Below are positions 54,483-61,609 of a DNA stretch of 64,000 bases, piece after piece (positions within the stretch are counted from its first letter, which is position 1; each line of letters begins with the position of its first letter). The position numbers were made by a program, and so were the translations under genes. The notes beneath the pieces were generated by a model. That model was not told the DNA's origin. It was given only the letters and a program-made list of their open reading frames with translations, and ran no database searches. This stretch comes from Bacteroidota bacterium (GTDB lineage Bacteria > Bacteroidota > Bacteroidia > Bacteroidales > ML635J-15). The stretch is taken from assembly GCA_029558535.1 (NCBI GenBank), contig JAKQEK010000014.1:1-64000 (forward strand), read 5' to 3'.

Positions 54483-54660
54483 TAGCTGATAAAATCCCTC
54501 AGCCACCTTACCATAGTGACATAATAATAATTACAGCGAGATAATTTTATCAGCCTTAATAGCTGAAAAAATCCCTCAGCCACAATAGAATACGAATGTA
54601 AGGGGACTGAGGGATTCGAGGCACGAGAATCGTCTCGAAGTCCCCGTAATATTCTATTTA
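54461..54660. repeat. Multi-hairpin palindromic array between convergent genes
   Basis: A 46-base unit at 54461-54506 recurs at 54538-54583 (44 of 46 identical); each carries the palindrome attttatcagc/gctgataaaat (the second copy has one mismatch). Further nested palindromes follow: aatccctcag/ctgagggatt (54570-54616), ggggact/agtcccc, aatagaata/tattctatt, and ttcgag/ctcgaa. cttcgagac at 54457-54465 is an inverted copy of gtctcgaag at 54632-54640. The array is REP/BIME-like and may also terminate transcription in both directions. The start of the E3 stop region overlaps its right end. Confidence 0.75.
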
Positions 54661-55946
54661 TGTATCGCTCCATCCACCGCTTCAAATCCTGCTTCCATAA
54701 AAATTTCAGATACTGTTGGGTGTGCGTGAATCGTTGAAGCAACATCATAAATTGTTGCTTCGAGATTCATATAAGCTGAAGCTTCGGCAATCATATCGGT
54801 TGCATTTTCGGCAATAATTTGAACTCCCATCACCTCACCAAATTTCTTTTCAGATAAAATTCGAACTTCGCCCTCTGTATCGCCGTTAATCATGGCTTTG
54901 CCATTTGCACTTAAAGGAAAGCTACTAACTTTGTAATCATATTTATTGACTATTAACTCCTGCTCGGTCATTCCTAATTGAGCAATTTCTGGACTGGCAT
55001 ATACATTTATCGGATATTTTTTTAAATCCATCACTGCATCCACTCCTTTAATAGAATTTACAACAAATAAGCCCTGAGCAGAGCCGGCATGTGCATAAGC
55101 TGATTTTCCGTTCACATCGCCAATTGCATAAATGCTTTTTACTGATGTTTGCAATTTTTCATTGGTTTCGATAAATCCATTTTCATCTAGTTCAATTTTA
55201 ATCTTTGACTCAGGAACAATAGCCTTGCGTAGGCGAGAATTCACTTTTACTGCATTTTCAAAAATTTGCGAGTCTTCTTTGATTATCTCAATTTTTTCCT
55301 TTTTAAGCTTTTTAATGATGTATTCGTTCAAATAATCATCAAGTTCGGGAACAATCTTTTGCTCTATTGTAAATATCTGGACCTTCGCTCCTGCCATGTT
55401 TGCCATTTGAGCCAATTCTATAGTAACAGGACCATGACCATAAAAGACAATTTTTTCAGGTAATTTTACTAAGGCATATAAATCTTTAATGCTTATTTCA
55501 TCGCCTGCACCTTGCTCAGGATATGATCCTGTTGCAATAATTATGTTTTCGGCGGTAATATTTCTGTTATCAACTGTAACCGAGTTCTCCGAAGTAATCA
55601 ATGCAGTTCCAACAATAGTTTCGACAGCATTTTTCTTTAGCAGAAACTCCACTCCTTTCGACAGCTTCACAGTAGTTCCAATTGCTTTTTTTACAGCATT
55701 TTGCCAGTTAAAGCTTAAGTCTTTTTTATCCACTCCATCAATCCCATAGCGTTTTAAATCACCGGCTTTCACAAACATTTTTGCACTTTCAATTAATGAT
55801 TTCGATGGAATACAACCCCAATTAAGGCACATACCGCCTACTTTGTCTTTTTCTACTATCAAAGTTTTTAAACCTAACTGACCGGCTCTGATTGCCGAAA
55901 CATATCCTGCCGGTCCTGCTCCTATTATTATTAAGTCGTAGTTCAT
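54654..55946 (-). CDS. lpdA: Dihydrolipoamide dehydrogenase (E3)
   Basis: E3 reoxidises dihydrolipoyl groups of E2 with FAD and NAD. The FAD site is IIGAGPAGYVSA, the redox-active disulfide is GGMCLNWGCIPSKS (Cys40, Cys45), and the C-terminal active site reads HAHPTVSEIFMEA. Its NAD domain GHGPVTIELAQMANMAG keeps the fold though the G-x-G-x-x-G is modified to GHGPV. At 430 residues it is slightly shorter than usual (about 460). It is the last gene of the operon, separated from E2 by 96 bases that contain a 9-base tandem repeat. Confidence 0.93.
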   Translation of the reverse strand: MNYDLIIIGAGPAGYVSAIRAGQLGLKTLIVEKDKVGGMCLNWGCIPSKSLIESAKMFVKAGDLKRYGIDGVDKKDLSFNWQNAVKKAIGTTVKLSKGVEFLLKKNAVETIVGTALITSENSVTVDNRNITAENIIIATGSYPEQGAGDEISIKDLYALVKLPEKIVFYGHGPVTIELAQMANMAGAKVQIFTIEQKIVPELDDYLNEYIIKKLKKEKIEIIKEDSQIFENAVKVNSRLRKAIVPESKIKIELDENGFIETNEKLQTSVKSIYAIGDVNGKSAYAHAGSAQGLFVVNSIKGVDAVMDLKKYPINVYASPEIAQLGMTEQELIVNKYDYKVSSFPLSANGKAMINGDTEGEVRILSEKKFGEVMGVQIIAENATDMIAEASAYMNLEATIYDVASTIHAHPTVSEIFMEAGFEAVDGAIHK

Positions 55947-55988
55947 AGTTTTTATTATTTATATATTCATCCAATCCATATTTATAAC

Positions 55989-56024
55989 TCTAGGCACTCT
56001 AGACGCTTTAGGCACTTTAGGCAC
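55989..56024. repeat. 9-base tandem repeat (4 units) between E2 and E3
   Basis: Four adjacent units (tctaggcac, tctagacgc, tttaggcac, tttaggcac) make 36 bases. No gene or hairpin explains it. Confidence 0.65.
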
Positions 56025-56042
56025 TTTATTAAGTCACACTAG

Positions 56043-57350
56043 TCACTCCATTACCATTGCAACGGGTTCTTCCAAATAATTCATTATCTCGTTTAAGAAT
56101 CTTGTTACTTCTCCGCCGTCAACTATTCTGTGATCAACTGAAAGAGACAGTGGCAAGGTATTTCCAACTACAATCTGTCCGTTTTTCACAATCGGGGATT
56201 CGAAAATACGACCTATTCCTAATATCCCTGCTTGAGGATAATTAATTACAGGCACTGCATATTTTCCACCAATCGAGCCAAAGCTTGTAATTGTGAAAGT
56301 TCCATCTTTCATATCCTCAAGTTTAATGCTTCTGGTACGTGCTTTTTCCGATATTTCTGCAATTTCAATCGCTAATTGCTTTATTGACTTTTTGTCAACA
56401 TCTTTAATTACAGGAACTAATAAACCATCTTCGGTATCCACTGCTATTCCAATATTGTAATATTTCTTATAAATAATATTTCCATTTTCCATATCCATCT
56501 CAGAATTCAGCAATTTATACTTTTTAAGTGCAAGTGCTGTTGCTTTAATGATAAATGGTAAATAGTTAAGTTTTACACCCTCAGATGCATATTTTTCTTT
56601 GAATTTTGTTCTAAGATGAATCAATTCGCTAACTTCAACATCGTCAAAAACAGTCATATGAGCAGCATTGTGCTTACTTTGAATCATATTTTTGGCAATA
56701 GTTTTACGAATCTGAGTCATTTTTTCGATTTCTATTAATTCCGACAAATCATTTTTCTTATCAGAAACGGTTTTTGGAGTGATATAAGACTGCTGTTGTT
56801 TAAATTTTATAATATCCTCTTTCATCACACGCCCACCGGGTCCTGTTCCTTGCACGTTATTTATATCTACGTCCATTTCCTTAGCCATAGCTCTTGCCAC
56901 CGGAGTTGCTAACGCTTTTTTATTAATGTGACTAATTGTAGTCGAAGTCACCTGTTCAGATTTAATAAAATCACCTTCGTTACTAGCAGGCATAAAAGCG
57001 TTATTTCCGGCAACTTCGAGGGTTCCAACAACACCGGCACCTTCTTCTTCTACTGCTTCCATCTGAGCTTGGGTTTCTTTTACCAATTCTTGTGCAGCCT
57101 CTCCGCTAATTCCTTCAATTTCAATTTCCACTAAAGCATTTCCAACATGAATAGTTTCGCCGACTTTACCAAAAGTTGCAGCAATTACACCATCACGAGG
57201 CGAAGGAATATCTGCCACTACCTTATCTGTTTCCATTTTAACTAATGAATCTCCTACCTTCACACTTTGTCCTTTTTTTACATACCATTCCAGTATAGTG
57301 CCTTCATCGAGACCTTCGCCAATATCCGGAAAATTAAAAATATATCTCAT
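56043..57350 (-). CDS. 2-oxoacid dehydrogenase acyltransferase (E2)
   Basis: E2 carries acyl groups on lipoyl-lysine and passes them to CoA. The single N-terminal lipoyl domain has METDKVVADI, with the lipoyl Lys at residue 43. An E3/E1-binding domain (about 148-184; ATPVARAMAKEMDV, GTGPGGRVMKEDI) precedes the catalytic domain with DHRIVDGGEV near the C-terminus. Length 435 is normal. It lies 13 bases after E1 beta in the same operon. Confidence 0.94.
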   Translation of the reverse strand: MRYIFNFPDIGEGLDEGTILEWYVKKGQSVKVGDSLVKMETDKVVADIPSPRDGVIAATFGKVGETIHVGNALVEIEIEGISGEAAQELVKETQAQMEAVEEEGAGVVGTLEVAGNNAFMPASNEGDFIKSEQVTSTTISHINKKALATPVARAMAKEMDVDINNVQGTGPGGRVMKEDIIKFKQQQSYITPKTVSDKKNDLSELIEIEKMTQIRKTIAKNMIQSKHNAAHMTVFDDVEVSELIHLRTKFKEKYASEGVKLNYLPFIIKATALALKKYKLLNSEMDMENGNIIYKKYYNIGIAVDTEDGLLVPVIKDVDKKSIKQLAIEIAEISEKARTRSIKLEDMKDGTFTITSFGSIGGKYAVPVINYPQAGILGIGRIFESPIVKNGQIVVGNTLPLSLSVDHRIVDGGEVTRFLNEIMNYLEEPVAMVME

Positions 57351-57363
57351 TGCTTTTGTATTT

Positions 57364-58344
57364 TTAGTATTTAACAGTTCTTAAAATCTCATAAAATATT
57401 TTTTCAGGACTAATCATAAAATGAGGTTCCCCTTTTGGCAAAGGTACAATCACATCAAAACCGGCAACACGTTTGGGTGGAGCTTCGAGATGTAAAAATG
57501 CCTCTTCCATTGCCAAAGCTGAAATCTCAGCTCCAACCCCAAAAGTTTTAATAGCTTCGTGTACAGTAATTATTCTGCCTGTTTTTTTAATTGATTGTGA
57601 AATTGTCTCTCTATCAATCGGATAGATTGTTCTTAAATCGATAATTTCTACTGAGATTCCTTCTTTTTTTGCCAAAACTGAAGCTTTTTGCACTTCACGA
57701 ATCATTGCCCCGTAAGCAACAACTGTCACATCAGTTCCTTCCTGAATTACTTTTGCTTTTCCGATTGGAATAGAGAATTTTTCGGTTTCAACCTCTTGTT
57801 TAATCGCACGATAAATCCGTTTTGGCTCCATAAACCAAATTGGGTCTTCAGATTCCAATGCTGCAATCATCAAGCCCTTTGCATCGTGTGGTGTTGATGG
57901 AATAACGACTTTTAACCCGGGAATATGTGCCCAAATTGCTTCTAAACTTTCGGAGTGATGTTCGAGAGCGTTTATTCCGCCACCGTAAGGCATTCTAATT
58001 ACCATTCCGCTGGTATATTTTCCGCGGCTACGATTTCGCATTCTCGAAACATGTGAAACAACCTGATTAAAAGCAGGATTTGCAAATCCTGAAAATTGCA
58101 TCTCAATTACGGGTTTTAATCCTGCCACAGCCATTCCAACAGCTGTTCCGACAATTCCTGATTCGGCAAGAGGTGAATCGAAAACTCTTTCGACACCATG
58201 TTTTTGCTGTAATCCTTCGGTTACTCTAAAAACACCTCCTTCTACACCAACATCTTCACCATAAACTATTATTCTGTCGTCTTCTGCTAGTTTTATATCT
58301 AACGCATCGTTAATTGCGTTTACCATATTCATTATTTTTTTCAT
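57364..58344 (-). CDS. 2-oxoacid dehydrogenase E1 component beta subunit
   Basis: The beta subunit pairs with E1 alpha to bind thiamine diphosphate and decarboxylate the 2-oxoacid. The sequence has YGEDVGVEGGVFRVTEGL, FDSPLAESGIVGTAVGMA, MQFSGFANPAFNQ, RMPYGGG and a C-terminal transketolase domain (VIDLRTIYPIDRETI). Length 326 is normal. It follows E1 alpha by 11 bases. Whether the substrate is pyruvate or branched-chain 2-oxoacids cannot be decided from this sequence alone. Confidence 0.94.
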   Translation of the reverse strand: MKKIMNMVNAINDALDIKLAEDDRIIVYGEDVGVEGGVFRVTEGLQQKHGVERVFDSPLAESGIVGTAVGMAVAGLKPVIEMQFSGFANPAFNQVVSHVSRMRNRSRGKYTSGMVIRMPYGGGINALEHHSESLEAIWAHIPGLKVVIPSTPHDAKGLMIAALESEDPIWFMEPKRIYRAIKQEVETEKFSIPIGKAKVIQEGTDVTVVAYGAMIREVQKASVLAKKEGISVEIIDLRTIYPIDRETISQSIKKTGRIITVHEAIKTFGVGAEISALAMEEAFLHLEAPPKRVAGFDVIVPLPKGEPHFMISPEKIFYEILRTVKY

Positions 58345-58355
58345 CGTATTATTTT

Positions 58356-59444
58356 TTAATTACGTACACTTCTCCATTGAAGGAATTTTTCATGTTCTAC
58401 CATTTGCTCTTTAAGATCGGTCGGCATGTCAGCATAAGTATATTTGAATACGTCTTCGAGATCTACCACACCGTAATTTTCGGCTTCGATAAATTGTCGA
58501 TCAATTTCTTTTTTAAACTCTTCAATTAGTTTTTCCTCTTCTTTATTATTGTATAGTTTTTTAGAAACTAAATAAGCTTTTAATCTTTTCAATGGGTCTT
58601 TTACGTCCCAGGCTTCTTCTTCTTCTTTTGACCTGTATTTTGTGGGATCATCTGAGGTTGTATGGGCTCCTTTTCGGTAAGTTACTGCTTCGATTAAAAC
58701 CGGCCCATTGCCTGCTTTGGCATGTTCAAATGATTCTTTTACAGCTTTATACATTGCGAAGAAATCGTTACCGTCAACCTGAATACCTTTAATGCCGTAC
58801 GCATAAGATTTAATTGCAATTCCATCAGAAGCCGTTTGCACTTTAAATGGAGTAGAAATTCCATACTGATTATTTTGCACAATAAAAACAACCGGAGCTT
58901 TCCAAACACCGGCAAAATTTATTGCTTCGTGAAAATCGCCTTCTGAAGTACCACCATCTCCAACAAAAGTAAACACTACCTGATCTTTTTTACGATATTT
59001 AATTTCATAACCAATCCCTGCAGCATGAACAAGTTGCGAAGCAATAGGCACAGAATAAGGAAGAAAATTTTCAGCATTTTTTAAATTAACCCCATCTTCG
59101 TATCCCATAAAATACAGAAAAATTTCTTTCAGGCTTGCTCCTTTTGCTATATAAGCTCCCATTTCACGAAACGCCGGCACTAACCAGTCTTGTTTACGCA
59201 TAATTTGAGCAACTGCTCCCGAAATAGCTTCCTGACCATAATTTGGTGGATAAGTATAAATTCGTCCCTGACGCTGATATGAAACAATCATTTGATCTGC
59301 AGTTCGAGCAAATAGCATATCCTTGTATGCTTTTAAAATGTCTTCATCTGACATTTCCGGCATATATGTTTTGTTAATAATTCTGCCATCATTATCCATT
59401 ATCTGAAACATTTTTTTATTTATCGGTTCGTATTCTTTAAACAT
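58356..59444 (-). CDS. 2-oxoacid dehydrogenase E1 component alpha subunit
   Basis: The ThDP motif is seen in FTFVGDGGTSEGDFHEAINFAGVWKAPVVFIVQNN (GDG to NN). Earlier AFREMGAYIAKG and the phosphorylation-loop region YRKGAHTTSDDPTKYR are typical of BCKDH/PDH-type E1 alpha. Length 362 is normal. It heads the operon, and a perfect 23-base palindrome lies 10 bases upstream of its ATG. The pathway is pyruvate or branched-chain 2-oxoacid oxidation; a lipoate ligase-like gene lies nearby. Confidence 0.94.
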   Translation of the reverse strand: MFKEYEPINKKMFQIMDNDGRIINKTYMPEMSDEDILKAYKDMLFARTADQMIVSYQRQGRIYTYPPNYGQEAISGAVAQIMRKQDWLVPAFREMGAYIAKGASLKEIFLYFMGYEDGVNLKNAENFLPYSVPIASQLVHAAGIGYEIKYRKKDQVVFTFVGDGGTSEGDFHEAINFAGVWKAPVVFIVQNNQYGISTPFKVQTASDGIAIKSYAYGIKGIQVDGNDFFAMYKAVKESFEHAKAGNGPVLIEAVTYRKGAHTTSDDPTKYRSKEEEEAWDVKDPLKRLKAYLVSKKLYNNKEEEKLIEEFKKEIDRQFIEAENYGVVDLEDVFKYTYADMPTDLKEQMVEHEKFLQWRSVRN

Positions 59445-59453
59445 AATTAAATA

Positions 59454-59476
59454 TTATTTAGATTATATCTAAATAA
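59454..59476. promoter_or_regulatory. Perfect palindrome upstream of the E1 alpha gene (candidate operator)
   Basis: Arms ttatttagat and atctaaataa pair perfectly around a 3-base centre, only 10 bases upstream of the operon's first ATG. The form fits a binding site for a dimeric regulator, or a 5' UTR hairpin. Confidence 0.55.
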
Positions 59477-59618
59477 CAAAAAGACTATAAAAATGTTTAA
59501 GGGTATTGAACAAAATAAAGAGAATTTCTGCCGGTTGCAGCCTTTACGCTAAAACGAGTCAACTAAAATCTGTATCTTATAAATTTTGATAAGTGGTTTT
59601 TGGAGAATTAAGTAGCTA

Positions 59619-59653
59619 AAAAAATGAGCAGATATCCTTTCTGCTCATTTTTT
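59619..59653 (-). terminator. Intrinsic terminator after the M56-TonB gene
   Basis: aaaaaatgagcag and ctgctcatttttt form a perfect 13-base stem around a 9-base loop, 11 bases after the stop at 59664. Confidence 0.8.
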
Positions 59654-59663
59654 CAAAAGTTTA

Positions 59664-60932
59664 CTATTTATCCCCAAGTTTAAACATGATAGGCATAACC
59701 ATTTTCACGTTTACTGCTTTTCCGTCCAATTTCCCGGGGCTCCAACTACCCATCGAAGAAATAACTCTTACAGCTTCAGCATCAAGAAATTCATTTACGC
59801 TCTGTACAACTTCGACATTTTCGACCTTTCCTGTTTTTGTAACTACAAAAGAGACAAAAACTTTTCCTTGAATACCGTTTTTCTTTGCTTGTTCAGGATA
59901 TTTTACTTCACTAATGATATACTTTGCTACATCATCAAATCCATTACCGTAAACAGGCATTTCATCAACTTCTTCATAAACTTCACCGAAAACAACAGCT
60001 TTCTTTATTGTATCTTCCTGAGAGATATTTGATCTATTACTGTTTTTAACAGGAAAATTCAGGTCACCTGTATCTTTACAGGAAAAAGCAAAAATAACTG
60101 CTGCAATAAGTGGCAGAACTAATAAATAAGCCAATCGCAAGTAGCGTGGCGAACGATTTTTTTTCATCATTTTCATACGTTTTAAAGTGAGAGATTCATT
60201 AAAGTTGTTGGCCAACCCAATTCTTTTACCAACAACATTTTCGAACAGGAGCATAAAATATCCTGCTGTGTCAAAGCCTTGCTCCATAACTTTTTCATCA
60301 GCCAGATATTCGTGGGTAGATTTTAAATTATTTTTAATCATCCAGAAAAACGGATTTATCCAAAATACTGAACAAATAATTTCAGAAATTATATTATCAA
60401 TGCTGTGATATTGCATTATATGAACTCTTTCATGTGATAAAATCTGTTCGAGTCCGTTTTTGTCTTCAAAATGACTTCGACTAAGAAAAATATACTTAAA
60501 AATCGAAAAAGGATTTATCTTCTCGTCACTTAAAACCAACACATTATTTCTATATCTCTCTTTAATTGAGCGTTTCGAAATCCTTATTACACTTACAATT
60601 GCCCAAATAATACGAAATACAAAAAATGCCGCGACTAAACTATAAAACATGTAACTATAATATTGCGTAATCGGGCTAGTTTGAACAACTTCGCCATTTG
60701 CTGTTATTACAATTTCATCCAAAACTATAGGCATCGTTTTAACTGACAGCACTTCGTTTACAGGAATTTTAATTAAAGGAAGTATTGGAGGTAAGATCAG
60801 CGACCACAACAAATATATTCTGTTTAAGCGAAAATAAGTTGTATTTTTTAGGAATATGAAATAGAACAGGTATAATATTCCCGAAGCTATTACCATTTGG
60901 ATAATATATACTATAAATTCGTTCATAAGCAT
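59664..60932 (-). CDS. BlaR1/MecR1-like M56 metallopeptidase with TonB C-terminal domain
   Basis: Three or four membrane helices (about 8-30, 40-58, 95-117, 268-286) surround the zinc motif HERVH at 167-171. The C-terminal part (about 325-420) is a TonB C-terminal domain (YPEQAKKNGIQGKVFVSFVVTK and AVRVISSMGSWSPGKLDGK-type). BlaR1 has a penicillin-binding sensor there; this protein instead carries TonB_C, as in many Bacteroidota. It probably senses an envelope signal and cleaves the BlaI repressor encoded four bases upstream. The target genes are unknown. Confidence 0.87.
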   Translation of the reverse strand: MLMNEFIVYIIQMVIASGILYLFYFIFLKNTTYFRLNRIYLLWSLILPPILPLIKIPVNEVLSVKTMPIVLDEIVITANGEVVQTSPITQYYSYMFYSLVAAFFVFRIIWAIVSVIRISKRSIKERYRNNVLVLSDEKINPFSIFKYIFLSRSHFEDKNGLEQILSHERVHIMQYHSIDNIISEIICSVFWINPFFWMIKNNLKSTHEYLADEKVMEQGFDTAGYFMLLFENVVGKRIGLANNFNESLTLKRMKMMKKNRSPRYLRLAYLLVLPLIAAVIFAFSCKDTGDLNFPVKNSNRSNISQEDTIKKAVVFGEVYEEVDEMPVYGNGFDDVAKYIISEVKYPEQAKKNGIQGKVFVSFVVTKTGKVENVEVVQSVNEFLDAEAVRVISSMGSWSPGKLDGKAVNVKMVMPIMFKLGDK

Positions 60933-60936
60933 AAAT

Positions 60937-61305
60937 TTATTTATTCTTAAGTTCTTTTTCTATCATTCGTTTCATTTCTTCTAATTCTTCTTTACTCAGT
61001 TTTTTATCACCAGCAAAGAAAGAAACAAGCTTTTTATATGAATTGTCAAAATAATCTGTTACAAGCTTTGACAAACTCCCCTCCTTATATTCTTCTTTTG
61101 AAATCAATGGAAAATACTCATGCGTTTTACCATATGCTTTATGTGAAACAAACGATTTGGTTTCCAATATTCTCACTATTGTAGAAACAGTATTGTATGC
61201 AGGTTTTGGTTCTGGCATCTCTGCAATAATATCATTTACAAATCCTTTTTCCAATTTCCATAATATTTGCATTATCTGTTCTTCTGCTTTTGTTAGTTCC
61301 TTCAT
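60937..61305 (-). CDS. BlaI/MecI/CopY family transcriptional repressor
   Basis: A 122-residue winged-helix repressor with LTKAEEQIMQILWKLEKGFVN, KPAYNTVSTIVRILETKSFVSH and a C-terminal dimerisation helix. It controls its own operon with the M56-TonB protein, and a -7 box with an adjacent dyad lies upstream. Family members are released by proteolysis by the M56 partner. Confidence 0.93.
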   Translation of the reverse strand: MKELTKAEEQIMQILWKLEKGFVNDIIAEMPEPKPAYNTVSTIVRILETKSFVSHKAYGKTHEYFPLISKEEYKEGSLSKLVTDYFDNSYKKLVSFFAGDKKLSKEELEEMKRMIEKELKNK

Positions 61306-61365
61306 GTTATTCTATCCTTAGTTATATTGTTATTTATTTATTTTAATTTTCTTAATCTATAATGC

Positions 61366-61392
61366 AAATATATAACTAATTATTTAGTTATG
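61366..61392 (-). promoter_or_regulatory. BlaI promoter and operator-like dyad
   Basis: The minus strand reads TATATTTG at 61366-61373 (-7 box). Directly upstream, ataactaa (61373-61380) and ttagttat (61385-61392) form a perfect 8-base dyad with a 4-base gap. This position suits repression by BlaI. Confidence 0.6.
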
Positions 61393-61563
61393 CAACTATT
61401 TTATTAGTTTATTTGTTAAAAAAATGTTAAAATATGCTGTACCAACGTATTAACATCTATTAAAATAGAGTAAATATTTGTAATGATATGCCCTTTACTT
61501 CGGGAAAATAACACTTTTATACCCTGACTTTACGACAGAAAATTCATAATTTTTGTAAAACAA

Positions 61564-61590
61564 AAAAGCAGCCTAAAAAAGACTGCTTTT
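61564..61590 (-). terminator. Hairpin terminator after the OmpA-family gene
   Basis: aaaagcag and ctgctttt form a perfect 8-base stem with an 11-base loop, 20 bases beyond the stop at 61610. Confidence 0.6.
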
Positions 61591-61609
61591 CAATATAGAA
61601 TATTAACTA

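Larger units (their letters stand above)
61306..61609. other. Intergenic region between BlaI and the OmpA gene
   Basis: This stretch holds the BlaI promoter and operator, a further half-site-like ttattagttt near 61402, and a terminator for the OmpA gene at its right end. I see no RNA gene. Confidence 0.55.
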
